Assembly: GCA_018714405.1 (NCBI GenBank) | Contig: DVNM01000018.1 | Span: 1-38,382, forward strand | Source of the DNA: Scybalenecus merdavium | Lineage (GTDB): Bacteria > Bacillota > Clostridia > Oscillospirales > Acutalibacteraceae | Reading direction: 5' to 3' | DNA: 38,382 nucleotides | Shown: piece after piece, positions 13,781 through 22,154 of the stretch | Position numbering within the stretch: position 1 is the first letter of the stretch | Layout: each line of letters begins with the position of its first letter | Program-made: the position numbers and the translations under genes | The notes under the pieces: generated by a model | Told to the model about the DNA's origin: nothing | The model's input: the letters and a program-made list of their open reading frames with translations, nothing else | Database searches by the model: none

Positions 13781-15822
13781 AGCGCGCGTTTTACCTGCGG
13801 CTTGCCTGGGACGGCATCCGCAAAAACAAAAAGCTCTACGTCCCGTACATTTTGACCTGTGTCGGCACGGTCGCCATGTTCTATATCGTTTCGTTCCTGT
13901 CCAAAGGCGGTACGCTCAGCGATATGCGCGGCGGTCACGAGATCCAGTTCATCTTGCAGCTCGGCACGGTCGTGCTCGGTGTGTTTGCACTGCTGATCCT
14001 TTTTTACACCAACTCGTTTCTGATCCGCCGGCGCAAAAAGGAATTCGGTCTTTACAACATTCTCGGCATGGACAAGGGCAACCTTTCCCGTGTCCTGATC
14101 TGGGAGTCGCTCATCCTTCTGGCGTTTGCCCTGGTGGGCGGCCTGGCCGGTGGCATCCTGTTTTCCAAACTGGCAGAGCTGCTGATGGTCAATATTCTGG
14201 AAACAGACGCGGCTTTTACATTTACGATTAATCTGCAGTCGATCGCTACTACGGCTGTTCTTTTTGCAGCTATCTTTTTTCTGATCCTTTTAAACTCGCT
14301 TCGCCAGATCCATATGACGAACCCGGTCGAACTGCTCAAAAGCGAAAGCACCGGCGAAAAACCGCCGAAAGCCAACTTCCTTCTGGCGCTTGTGGGTGTG
14401 CTGCTCCTCGGCGGCGCGTATGTCATTGCTGTTATGATCAAAGAGCCGATGGCGGCCATCTATGCCTATTTTATTGCGGTCATTATGGTTATTCTCGGCA
14501 CCTATTTGCTGTTTATCGCCGGCTCGGTGGCGCTGTGCAAGGCGCTGCAGAAAAACAAGCGCTATTACTATAAAACCAACCATTTCGTTTCTGTGTCTAC
14601 CATGGCCTACCGCATGAAGCGCAACGGCGCCGGCCTGGCCTCCATCTGCATTTTGAGCACCATGGTGCTGGTCATGGTCTCGTGCACAGTCTGCCTGTAT
14701 TTCGGTATGGAAGACGGCATGCGCACCCTCTACCCGCGCAATATCACGGTAGATGTGGAGGTTTCTTCACCGAATGCTTACTCTGACCGGCTTTATACGC
14801 TGGTGGATTCTGCGGCCAGGGATGCGGTTGATGCAAGTGACCAGACGATGGAAAGCAAGGCCGATTTCCGTATGGCGGCGTTTAACATAGGCCAGAATGA
14901 AAACGGGGAATATGAGGTGCTGCAGGGCAGCGGCTACCCGGTAAATGGCTTTGTGGTGTACCTTGTACCGCTGGAGGATTATAACCGCGTGATGGGGCAG
15001 AAGGAAACGCTTGCCCCGGGGCAGGCGCTGATCTATGAACCGAAGTCCAATTCCTATAACTATGACACGCTGTCTGTTGCCGGTATGCCGCAGCTGCAGA
15101 TCATGGGTAAAACAGATGATTTCATCTGCTACGGCGCCGACATGGCCATGGTCACGCAGTCTGTTTATGTGTTCACCCCGGATTTCGACACCTATGTTGC
15201 GGCGCTGTCACAGCTGGAAGTTGTGGAAGAGGACCCGGGTTATTATCTGCATTACCTGTATGGTTTTGACGTTTCGGCAGAGGATGAGGTGCAGATCGAT
15301 ATCAACGATGCGCTGAGCAAAAATGCGTCATTGCAAAGCCCCGATATTGCGCAGGATATAGGCATACAGACGCTTAGCATAGACTGTGCGGCCGGCACAC
15401 GCACCAGCTTTCTGGCGCTTTACGGCGGGCTGTTTTTCCTGGGCATCCTGCTCGGCATCGTGTTCAGCTGTGCTGCGGTGCTGATCATGTACTACAAGCA
15501 GCTTTCCGAGGGCTACGAGGATCAGGCGCGCTTTGACATTATGCAGAAAGTCGGCATGACAAAGCGGGAAATCAAAAAGAGCATTAATTCCCAAATGCTG
15601 ACCGTCTTTTTTGCGCCGCTGCTTCTGGCCGGTACGCACCTGGCGTTCAACTTCCCGCTCATCAACCGCACCATCTCTTTATTGGGCTTCCAGAACATGC
15701 AGCTGCTTTTGCTCTCAACCGTTGTCTGCTTTTTGGTGTTCGCCCTGCTTTACATGGTCGTTTACCGCGTGACCTCCGGTGCGTATTATAAAATCGTCAG
15801 CAGCGGGGAGGAAGACGAATGA
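13777..15822 (+). CDS. ABC transporter permease (BceB-like, FtsX family)
   Basis: Membrane permease of 681 residues, typical BceB length. Hydrophobic helices appear near residues 20-40, 60-80, 110-135, 150-175, 205-225 and 235-255, then near 285-310. A large extracellular region of about 225 residues (roughly 315-540) follows, and three more helices lie near 545-570, 605-625 and 635-660. The cytoplasmic EFGLYNILGMDKGNL motif is the FtsX-family coupling region. The large loop is the substrate-sensing part in BceB. The gene is coupled by 4-base overlaps to the ATPase before it and the lipoprotein after it. Confidence 0.9.
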   Translation: MKRAFYLRLAWDGIRKNKKLYVPYILTCVGTVAMFYIVSFLSKGGTLSDMRGGHEIQFILQLGTVVLGVFALLILFYTNSFLIRRRKKEFGLYNILGMDKGNLSRVLIWESLILLAFALVGGLAGGILFSKLAELLMVNILETDAAFTFTINLQSIATTAVLFAAIFFLILLNSLRQIHMTNPVELLKSESTGEKPPKANFLLALVGVLLLGGAYVIAVMIKEPMAAIYAYFIAVIMVILGTYLLFIAGSVALCKALQKNKRYYYKTNHFVSVSTMAYRMKRNGAGLASICILSTMVLVMVSCTVCLYFGMEDGMRTLYPRNITVDVEVSSPNAYSDRLYTLVDSAARDAVDASDQTMESKADFRMAAFNIGQNENGEYEVLQGSGYPVNGFVVYLVPLEDYNRVMGQKETLAPGQALIYEPKSNSYNYDTLSVAGMPQLQIMGKTDDFICYGADMAMVTQSVYVFTPDFDTYVAALSQLEVVEEDPGYYLHYLYGFDVSAEDEVQIDINDALSKNASLQSPDIAQDIGIQTLSIDCAAGTRTSFLALYGGLFFLGILLGIVFSCAAVLIMYYKQLSEGYEDQARFDIMQKVGMTKREIKKSINSQMLTVFFAPLLLAGTHLAFNFPLINRTISLLGFQNMQLLLLSTVVCFLVFALLYMVVYRVTSGAYYKIVSSGEEDE

Positions 15823-16322
15823 AAAAGCTAATGGCTCTTTTTCTGGCCGGTGTTTTGCTGTTTTCTTTTACCGCCTGTTCCGCCGTTTCCGGCAGTGCCG
15901 TCTATACCTGGCTCGACAAAACGGCAGCGGCGCTCGGCCGCAGCCAGATCACATCCGACGCTGACCTGATCGGGGAACGCACAGTGGAAACCGATGCGTT
16001 CTCCGGCGAATACACGGCGCACTGCCGTGATGATTCGGGGCGCGACGTGATTTTCGGCGGCGGGCGCATCCGCTCGGGTCAGCTGTTTGTTTCAGGCAGG
16101 CTCCGCATCCATGAAGGCTCGGCCACCGTCATCGTGCGCATCAATAAGGAAAAGTTTGAAATTCCGCTCAAAGCGGACGGCTCGTTTTCCATGACGCTCG
16201 ACCTGCAAAGCGGCGGCAACTATGTGATGATCGACTACGACGATTTCACCGGCTCTGCCGAACTGACCTCCTCTTATGTGGACGATGCGACCCTGCTGAC
16301 GTTTACTCCGTCCATAAACTAG
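15819..16322 (+). CDS. Small lipoprotein coupled to the Bce-type transporter
   Basis: Unrecognised protein of 167 residues. A clear lipoprotein signal peptide is present: basic MKK, a hydrophobic core, and lipobox FTAC with Cys20 as the lipidated residue. The mature part is polar and rich in beta-strand patterns, such as GRIRSGQLFVSGRLRI and NYVMIDYDDFTGSAELTSSY, so it may be a small beta-sandwich. Its ATG overlaps the permease stop codon by 4 bases and a strong terminator follows, so it belongs to the operon. An anchored extracellular partner that modulates substrate sensing or immunity is inference; no enzyme motif is visible. Confidence 0.85.
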   Translation: MKKLMALFLAGVLLFSFTACSAVSGSAVYTWLDKTAAALGRSQITSDADLIGERTVETDAFSGEYTAHCRDDSGRDVIFGGGRIRSGQLFVSGRLRIHEGSATVIVRINKEKFEIPLKADGSFSMTLDLQSGGNYVMIDYDDFTGSAELTSSYVDDATLLTFTPSIN

Positions 16323-16332
16323 TAAATAAAAG

Positions 16333-16364
16333 CACCCGCTGTACTTTTTGTACGGCGGGTGTTT
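16333..16364 (+). terminator. Terminator of the Bce-type operon
   Basis: CACCCGCTGTAC pairs with GTACGGCGGGTG around a short T loop and is followed by TTTG. Confidence 0.85.
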
Positions 16365-16367
16365 GTA

Positions 16368-16396
16368 TTGACAAGCGTGGTTGGCGCTTTTATACT
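16368..16396 (+). promoter_or_regulatory. Consensus promoter of the RAYT gene
   Basis: TTGACA (16368-16373), 17-base spacer, TATACT (16391-16396). Only six bases separate the -10 from the ATG at 16403, so the predicted start site coincides with the start codon and the mRNA would be leaderless. Confidence 0.75.
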
Positions 16397-16402
16397 TTAA
16401 TT

Positions 16403-16897
16403 ATGGATCAGATCAAACGAAAACCGAATCGGTTGAAAAATTATGATTATAGTCAAAATGGCATATATTTTATTACCATTTGTACCAATAACCGTAAACC
16501 GGTATTGTCGCAAATTTTCGTAGGGGCGGGCATTGCCCGCCTGCATGCTCTGCAGTTAACCAACATCGGCCTTGTTGCCGATAAAGGTATAAAAGGCATT
16601 GAGAAGCATTATGAAAATGTGTTTATTGATCATTATGTGATTATGCCGAACCATGTGCACTTGCTGCTGCGCATAGAAAGGCCCGGCGGGCGAGCAATGC
16701 TCGCCCCTACTGTATCACGTATTGTGCAGCAGCTAAAAGGTTATGTAAGCAAACAATCTGGCAAAAAGGTTTGGCAAAAATCATTTTATGATCATGTTAT
16801 TCGCGATGAGCAGGATTATTTCACAAAATGGCAGTATATCGATAAAAATCCGTTAAAATGGTGTGAGGATGAATTGTATCAGCAATCCTTTATATAA
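16403..16897 (+). CDS. REP-associated tyrosine transposase (RAYT)
   Basis: Single-domain Y1/HUH transposase-like protein of 164 residues that acts on REP hairpins. The N-terminus has the family start NYDYSQNGIYFITICTNNRKPV, shown here in parts: YDYSQNGIYFITIC then TNNRKPV. The HUH motif is MPNHVHLLLR near residues 79-88. The putative catalytic Tyr is in QLKGYVSKQ near residue 112, and the C-terminal RDEQDYFTKWQYIDKNPLKW block is typical. Two REP copies fall inside the frame, encoding VGAGIARL near residues 40-47 and GGRAMLAPT near 95-103. The gene is more AT-rich than its neighbours, consistent with transfer. No Shine-Dalgarno sequence precedes the ATG. Confidence 0.9.
   Translation: MDQIKRKPNRLKNYDYSQNGIYFITICTNNRKPVLSQIFVGAGIARLHALQLTNIGLVADKGIKGIEKHYENVFIDHYVIMPNHVHLLLRIERPGGRAMLAPTVSRIVQQLKGYVSKQSGKKVWQKSFYDHVIRDEQDYFTKWQYIDKNPLKWCEDELYQQSFI
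16520..16541 (+). repeat. REP element, copy 1 (inside RAYT)
   Basis: Starts GTAGGGGCGGGC and closes with GCCCGCC, a GGGCGGGC-ATT-GCCCGCC type palindrome. It is identical over 22 bases to copy 3 and lies in the coding frame of the transposase. Confidence 0.88.
16685..16710 (-). repeat. REP element, copy 2, inverted (inside RAYT)
   Basis: On the minus strand it reads GTAGGGGCGAGC...GCTCGCCCGCC, the same design as copy 1 with compensating changes in the stem (GGGCGAGC/GCTCGCCC), so pairing is kept. It is in the RAYT frame. Confidence 0.85.
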
Positions 16898-16920
16898 AAT
16901 GCAGCTTTTATGCTTGGATT

Positions 16921-16942
16921 GTAGGGGCGGGCATTGCCCGCC
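16921..16942 (+). repeat. REP element, copy 3 (24 bases after RAYT)
   Basis: Identical to copy 1 over 22 bases. With inverted copy 2 it forms an inverted REP pair around the 3' end of the transposase gene. Confidence 0.88.
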
Positions 16943-16995
16943 TTTCATTTTTTATCTGAACCAAACAAAAAAGCGGCACATTTCTGTGCCACTTA

Positions 16996-17072
16996 TGGTG
17001 AAGACGAGTGGACTTGAACCACCGACCCCCTGCATGTCAAGCAGGTACTCTAACCAACTGAGCTACGCCTTC
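16996..17072 (-). tRNA. tRNA-Val (anticodon GAC)
   Basis: On the minus strand: acceptor GAAGGCG/CGTCTTC, anticodon stem CCTGC/GCAGG with loop TTGACAT giving GAC, T loop TTCAAGT, and encoded CCA. It is the last of three minus-strand tRNAs in a cluster. Confidence 0.95.
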
Positions 17073-17079
17073 ATATATA

Positions 17080-17170
17080 TGGCGGAGAAGGAGGGACTCG
17101 AACCCTCGCGCCGGTTTCCCGACCTACGCCCTTAGCAGGGGCGCCTCGTCACCAACTTGAGTACTTCTCC
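17080..17170 (-). tRNA. tRNA-Ser (anticodon GCT)
   Basis: On the minus strand: acceptor GGAGAAG/CTTCTCC, anticodon stem CGCCC/GGGCG with loop CTGCTAA giving GCT. The long variable arm (GTCGGGAAACCGGC) is a serine tRNA feature. CCA is encoded. Confidence 0.95.
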
Positions 17171-17205
17171 GTGTTGTAACGTTCATTAGACCGATTCAAT
17201 TTACA

Positions 17206-17294
17206 TGGCGGAGAGAGTGGGATTCGAACCCACGGTGCCTTGCGACACGACGGTTTTCAAGACCGTTCCGTTATGACCACTTCGGTATCTCTCC
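17206..17294 (-). tRNA. tRNA-Ser (anticodon TGA)
   Basis: On the minus strand: acceptor GGAGAGA/TCTCTCC, anticodon stem ACGGT/ACCGT with loop CTTGAAA giving TGA, a long variable arm, and encoded CCA. It is the first tRNA of the cluster in transcription order. Confidence 0.95.
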
Positions 17295-17377
17295 GTGAGT
17301 CCTTAACATCTTAGCACAGTTGTTTTCGAATGTCAATAGAAAACTTTGCAGAAAATTATTTTGCTTTTGCCGGCGGG

Positions 17378-17408
17378 CAAAAAGAAACGGCTGCCCCGTG
17401 CACAGCCG
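17378..17408 (-). terminator. Terminator of the sigma factor/zinc-ribbon unit
   Basis: CGGCTG (17403-17408) pairs with CAGCCG (17388-17393) on the minus strand, followed by TTTCTTTTT. It directly follows the zinc-ribbon gene. Confidence 0.82.
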
Positions 17409-17418
17409 CTGTTTTTGG

Positions 17419-17697
17419 TTATTGGCCCTCTTTCATCTTTGCAAAGCATTCGCTGCAGTAGACCGGGCGGTCGTCCTTCGGCTCAAACGGCACTTTGCAG
17501 GCCGCGCCGCAGGCAGCGCATACGGCGTCGTGCATTTCGCGCGGACCTTTGGCGGCCGCTTTTCTTTTGTCGCGGCACTCCTTGCAGCGCTGGGGCTCGT
17601 TTTCAAAACCCTTTTCGGCGTAAAACTCCTGTTCGCCGGCCGTAAAAACAAATTCTTTGCCGCATTCTTTGCAGACGAGCGTTTTGTCTTCGTACAT
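17419..17697 (-). CDS. Zinc-ribbon protein downstream of the sigma factor
   Basis: Small protein of 92 residues with two Cys-rich modules. The first, LVCKECGKEFVFTAGEQEFY...RCKEC (residues 8-41), matches the probable zinc-ribbon family zf-trcl. The second, HDAVCAACG...VYCSECF (about 55-84), holds two CxxC pairs. The second also contains an H-x3-C-x2-C string, which is the metal motif of ZAS anti-sigma factors, but the family context suggests an ordinary zinc ribbon. It starts 24 bases after the sigma gene, with GAGG seven bases before the ATG, so the two are probably co-transcribed. Its function is unknown; nucleic-acid or protein binding is inference. Confidence 0.82.
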   Translation of the reverse strand: MYEDKTLVCKECGKEFVFTAGEQEFYAEKGFENEPQRCKECRDKRKAAAKGPREMHDAVCAACGAACKVPFEPKDDRPVYCSECFAKMKEGQ

Positions 17698-17721
17698 CCT
17701 GTTACCTCATTTCCTTTCGTT

Positions 17722-18297
17722 TTAGAATTCCACAGAAGAGATGATTTTCCTGCGTATCCTTTGCATTGCATTATCGATCGCTTTCGGGTTTTTGTTAAGC
17801 TTTTCAGCAATTTCAGAATAACTGTATCCCATTATGTGGAGTCGTAAAACTTCGTTTTCAAATGAGGATAATTTTTCTTCCAGAAGCTGAGTTAACAAAG
17901 AAGTGTTCTGCGCGGACAGGTACGTTTCCTCAGCGCTGAGGGACTTGTCCGACGCGGACAAAAACGCTTCTTCAAGCGGTACGACAGCGTCGCTTGGCAC
18001 ATCCTTTTTGCGCACAACTTTGCGCAGGGCAGAGCGTATTGCGTTTGATGCACAGGTGTAGACGTAGGAACTGAAAGCAGCGCCTTTTGTCCCGTCAAAC
18101 GTGTAGATCGCGCCGATCAGGCCGATCAGCCCTTCCTGCACCAGGTCTTCGCGGTCCAGCGGGGCGTTCGGGAACTTGTCGGCGATGGATTCTACAGCTC
18201 TGCGGTATTTTTGGATCAGTGTGTCTACAGCGGCGTTGTCGCCATTTAATGCAAGAGCGAGCAACCGGTCATCCGTATTTTGGGTTTTGTCAGACAT
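17722..18297 (-). CDS. SigH-like sigma-70 family sigma factor
   Basis: RNA polymerase sigma factor of 191 residues. Region 2 spans about 20-95, with LIQKYRRAVESIADKF, then DREDLVQEGLIGLIGAIYTF for core binding and SSYVYTCASNAIRSAL for -10 recognition. Region 4 covers about 130-188, with SSFENEVLRLHIMGYSYSEI and KAIDNAMQRIRRKI as the helix-turn-helix. These closely follow Spo0H/SigH. A linker with three LSA-x units (LSAS, LSAE, LSAQ) lies between, at about 110-130. The ATG at 18297 has GGAGG four bases upstream; a TTG 15 bases earlier is rejected. SigH drives early stationary-phase or sporulation genes in Bacillus; whether this organism sporulates cannot be told here. Confidence 0.85.
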   Translation of the reverse strand: MSDKTQNTDDRLLALALNGDNAAVDTLIQKYRRAVESIADKFPNAPLDREDLVQEGLIGLIGAIYTFDGTKGAAFSSYVYTCASNAIRSALRKVVRKKDVPSDAVVPLEEAFLSASDKSLSAEETYLSAQNTSLLTQLLEEKLSSFENEVLRLHIMGYSYSEIAEKLNKNPKAIDNAMQRIRRKIISSVEF

Positions 18298-18317
18298 AAT
18301 TCCTCCACTCAATTATA

Positions 18318-18346
18318 AATGTATAATAAAATTTGCTATTTGTCAA
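18318..18346 (-). promoter_or_regulatory. Promoter of the sigma factor gene
   Basis: On the minus strand TTGACA (18341-18346), 17 bases, TACATT (18318-18323). A TATAAT also lies a few bases further on, but too far from this -35. Confidence 0.6.
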
Positions 18347-18478
18347 TAAAAAAACTGTAGAAAATGCACAAAATAACCTTGATTTATTCAAAATAAGGCC
18401 TTTTTCGCTGTGCTTTTTGCAGCTGCGGCCGGTTTCGGTGTGCAAAAGCGGCTTTTTTGTCCTTCGCACATGCTTTGC

Positions 18479-18515
18479 AAAAAGAAAACGGCAGACAGCC
18501 TTCCGCCGCCTGCCG
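18479..18515 (-). terminator. ychF terminator
   Basis: On the minus strand CGGCAG (18510-18515) and CTGCCG (18489-18494) pair around a GC-rich loop, then TTTTCTTTTT follows. It begins eight bases after the ychF stop codon. Confidence 0.82.
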
Positions 18516-18522
18516 CGTGTTT

Positions 18523-19617
<1,095 letters not shown>

Positions 19618-19669
19618 GCAGATTCCTCCGTTTCGCATGTGCTTTTACACTTTTTCTTTACAGAGATAG

Positions 19670-19698
19670 AGTATATATGATTTTTTGGGAATTTACAA
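19670..19698 (-). promoter_or_regulatory. ychF promoter
   Basis: On the minus strand TTGTAA (19693-19698), 17 bases, TATACT (19670-19675). Confidence 0.6.
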
Positions 19699-19834
19699 GG
19701 AAAATCCGGTGAATTTTTTATTTCCCGCGTTTGTACGGCGGATGCATGTCTGTTTTTGCCCGGCTGTCTGCGCCTTTTTCGTTTTTCAGCGGCGAAAAAT
19801 ATCTGAATGCGTCGTATAAATCAGGTAAAGTACC

Positions 19835-19863
19835 TTGACAAGGTTTTCAGAATCTTATAAAAT
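19835..19863 (+). promoter_or_regulatory. Promoter of the ilv-leu operon
   Basis: TTGACA (19835-19840), 17 bases, TAAAAT (19858-19863), with TATAAA overlapping. The leader to the ATG at 19910 is about 40 nt. No T-box element or leader peptide is visible between here and ychF (19699-19834), a region otherwise empty of genes. Confidence 0.7.
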
Positions 19864-19909
19864 ATATAATTAAATTTTGACAAATACGGGCGAAAAGGAG
19901 TGTTGATTT

Positions 19910-21568
19910 ATGCGTCTGAACGGTTCGCAGATCGTGCTTGAGGTGCTCAAAGAGCAGCATGTAGATACAGTCTTCGGCTATCCGGGCGGCACGATCCTGA
20001 ATATTTTTGACGAGCTTTACAAATACGGCGATACGTTTCACCACGTTTTAACGGCGCACGAACAGGGGGCCGCCCATGCGGCGGACGGCTATGCCCGCGC
20101 CACCGGCAAAACAGGCGTCTGCTTTGCCACGTCCGGCCCGGGTTCTACCAACCTGGTCACCGGTATCGCTACGGCATATATGGATTCTGTGCCGGTCGTT
20201 GCCATTACCTGCAACGTGGCCACCAATCTGATCGGCCGCGACTCTTTCCAGGAGATCGACATTAAAGGCATCACCATGCCGATCACAAAGCACAATTTCA
20301 TCGTAGAGGATGTTACGACGCTGGCCGACATACTGCGCAAAGCATTTAAAATCGCGCAAAGCGGGCGTAAAGGCCCCGTGCTGGTCGACATCTGCAAAGA
20401 CGTTACGGCCGCCGAGTGTGAATATACGCCGCAGCCGGCTCAGCAGCCTGAACCGGCCGCCGCTCCGAAAGAAAAGTGTTTGGCGCGCGCACTGGAACTG
20501 CTTGCCGGTTGCAAAAAGCCGCTCATCTATGTCGGCGGCGGCGCCATTTCTTCTGACCTTGGCGAAGCGCTCGTCACGTTCGCCGAAAAGCTGGATGCGC
20601 CTGTCGTGTCCTCGCTGATGGGCCTTGGCGCGTTCCCGTACGGCCATCCGCTGCATGTCGGCCTGATCGGTATGCACGGCCGTTTTGAGGCCAACCGTGC
20701 CGCCTCGCAGTGCGACGTGCTGATCGCCTGCGGTGCGCGTTTCTCCGACCGTGTGGCCGGCAACCGCAAAAAGTTCGCTCCGCGCGCCGAGATTTTACAT
20801 ATTGATATCGACGCTGCTGAAATGGACAAAAACATCGTTTCCAACTACCATCTGCGCGGCAATCTGGCCGAGATCATCCCAATGCTGACCCGCGGCATCG
20901 AACAGGGCGACCACACCGCCTGGAAAGAGGAGATCAACGGCTGGAAGCACCCGTTTGTGCAAAACCAGATCGGCCGCTACGTCAATCCGCAGACGGTGAT
21001 CGAAGCGGTCGACCGCATGACGCCCGATGACACGATCGTTGTGACCGACGTCGGCCAGCACCAGCTTTGGGCGGCGCAGTTCTATAAATTTAAGCAGCCG
21101 CGCACGCTGCTGACTTCCGGTGGCCTTGGCACAATGGGCTATTCCATGGGCGCCTCGATCGGCGCAAGCCTTGGCACCGGCCGTCCGGTCGTGATGTTCG
21201 CAGGCGACGGCGGTTTTCATATGAACCTGTCAGAGCTTGCCACCATGCGCAGTTACAACGTGCCGGTCGTGATGATCATTATGAATAACGCCGTGCTCGG
21301 CATGGTGCGCCAGTGGCAGAAGATCTTTTACGGCAACCGCTTTGCCGATACCGATCCGCACCGCCAGACCGATTTCGTCAAAGTGGCCGAGGCGTTCGGC
21401 GTGCCCGGTTACCGTATGGAGTCGAACGAAGATATTGAGCCGGTGCTGCAAAAGGCGCTTGCCGTGCAGGGCCCGGTCCTGATCGACTGCCGCATCTCGC
21501 CGGATTCCAACGTGCTGCCTATGATCCCGCCGGGCGGTGCCAGCGAAGATATTATTGAAGAAATGTGA
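19910..21568 (+). CDS. ilvB: Acetolactate synthase large (catalytic) subunit
   Basis: ThDP-dependent enzyme of 552 residues that condenses two pyruvates to acetolactate (valine, leucine) or pyruvate with 2-oxobutyrate (isoleucine). Catalytic Glu51 lies in TAHEQGAAHAADGYAR. The middle FAD-binding domain has YVGGGAISS and the RFSDRVAG stretch. The C-terminal ThDP site is GDGGFHMNLSELATM followed 25-30 residues on by MIIMNNAVLGMVRQWQ. It is paired with ilvN 10 bases downstream, which separates it from catabolic acetolactate synthase. AAGGAG precedes the ATG by nine bases. It heads an operon with leuCD. Confidence 0.95.
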   Translation: MRLNGSQIVLEVLKEQHVDTVFGYPGGTILNIFDELYKYGDTFHHVLTAHEQGAAHAADGYARATGKTGVCFATSGPGSTNLVTGIATAYMDSVPVVAITCNVATNLIGRDSFQEIDIKGITMPITKHNFIVEDVTTLADILRKAFKIAQSGRKGPVLVDICKDVTAAECEYTPQPAQQPEPAAAPKEKCLARALELLAGCKKPLIYVGGGAISSDLGEALVTFAEKLDAPVVSSLMGLGAFPYGHPLHVGLIGMHGRFEANRAASQCDVLIACGARFSDRVAGNRKKFAPRAEILHIDIDAAEMDKNIVSNYHLRGNLAEIIPMLTRGIEQGDHTAWKEEINGWKHPFVQNQIGRYVNPQTVIEAVDRMTPDDTIVVTDVGQHQLWAAQFYKFKQPRTLLTSGGLGTMGYSMGASIGASLGTGRPVVMFAGDGGFHMNLSELATMRSYNVPVVMIIMNNAVLGMVRQWQKIFYGNRFADTDPHRQTDFVKVAEAFGVPGYRMESNEDIEPVLQKALAVQGPVLIDCRISPDSNVLPMIPPGGASEDIIEEM

Positions 21569-21578
21569 GGCGTTTTTT

Positions 21579-22094
21579 ATGGATACGAAAAAAAGACTGA
21601 CTTTATCTGTCCTTGTGGAAAACTCCAGCGGTGTGCTGCAGCGTGTCGTCAGCCTGTTTACACGCCGCGGTTTCAACATTGACTCGCTTACCGTTTCCGA
21701 AACAGAGGACCCGCAGTTTTCCCGCATGACGATCGACTGCATCACAGAGGAAGAAAATTTTCGCCAGATCGAGATGCAGCTTTTAAAACTGGAAGTCGTG
21801 CGCAAGGTCGTTGCGCTTGAGCCGGCAGATTCTATTTTTTCGGAACTGCTGCTCATCAAGGTGCATGCAGAGGGCGTTGCCCATAAAAATGAAGTCCTGG
21901 CGCTGAACCAGAAGTATGGCGCCCGCACACGCGACATTTCGCTCAAGTCGCTCACGCTGGAATTCACCGGCACCAAAGCGGATGTGGATGAGTTTATTGC
22001 CGCCGTGGAACCGTTCGGCATCATTGAAATGGCGCGTACCGGTGTGACGGCGCTGAAGCGCGGCGGGGAATCCATTATTGATTCCATCCTGTAA
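21579..22094 (+). CDS. ilvN: Acetolactate synthase small (regulatory) subunit
   Basis: Regulatory subunit of 171 residues that activates IlvB and confers valine feedback inhibition. The N-terminal ACT domain spans residues 7-82, with LSVLVENSSGVLQRVVSLFTRRGFNIDSL split as LSVLVENSSGVLQRVV and FTRRGFNIDSL. The C-terminal half contains KYGARTRDISLKSLTLEFTG and EPFGIIEMARTG, both typical. The ATG at 21579 is chosen over an earlier in-frame one inside ilvB because GTGAGG lies upstream and the family starts here. It follows ilvB by 10 bases. Confidence 0.93.
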   Translation: MDTKKRLTLSVLVENSSGVLQRVVSLFTRRGFNIDSLTVSETEDPQFSRMTIDCITEEENFRQIEMQLLKLEVVRKVVALEPADSIFSELLLIKVHAEGVAHKNEVLALNQKYGARTRDISLKSLTLEFTGTKADVDEFIAAVEPFGIIEMARTGVTALKRGGESIIDSIL

Positions 22095-22154
22095 GCAGCG
22101 GGCATCCGTCTGCTTTGCAACAAGCATTTATTCTGTGATTTGGAGGGATTTGTT

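Noticed and set aside
16520..16942. Possible short CRISPR-like repeat array
   Set aside because: The three repeats are palindromic, occur in both orientations and have unequal spacing. They are REP elements beside a RAYT gene, and no cas gene is present.
16863..17135. Open frame from the RAYT end through tRNA-Val(GAC) and tRNA-Ser
   Set aside because: It is made of REP sequence and antisense tRNA, which gives the common false peptide VKTSGLEPPTPC.
19618..19909. Possible T-box or attenuator before ilvB
   Set aside because: No T-box core sequence, specifier stem or terminator hairpin is visible in the short leader. The upstream region has only promoter elements.
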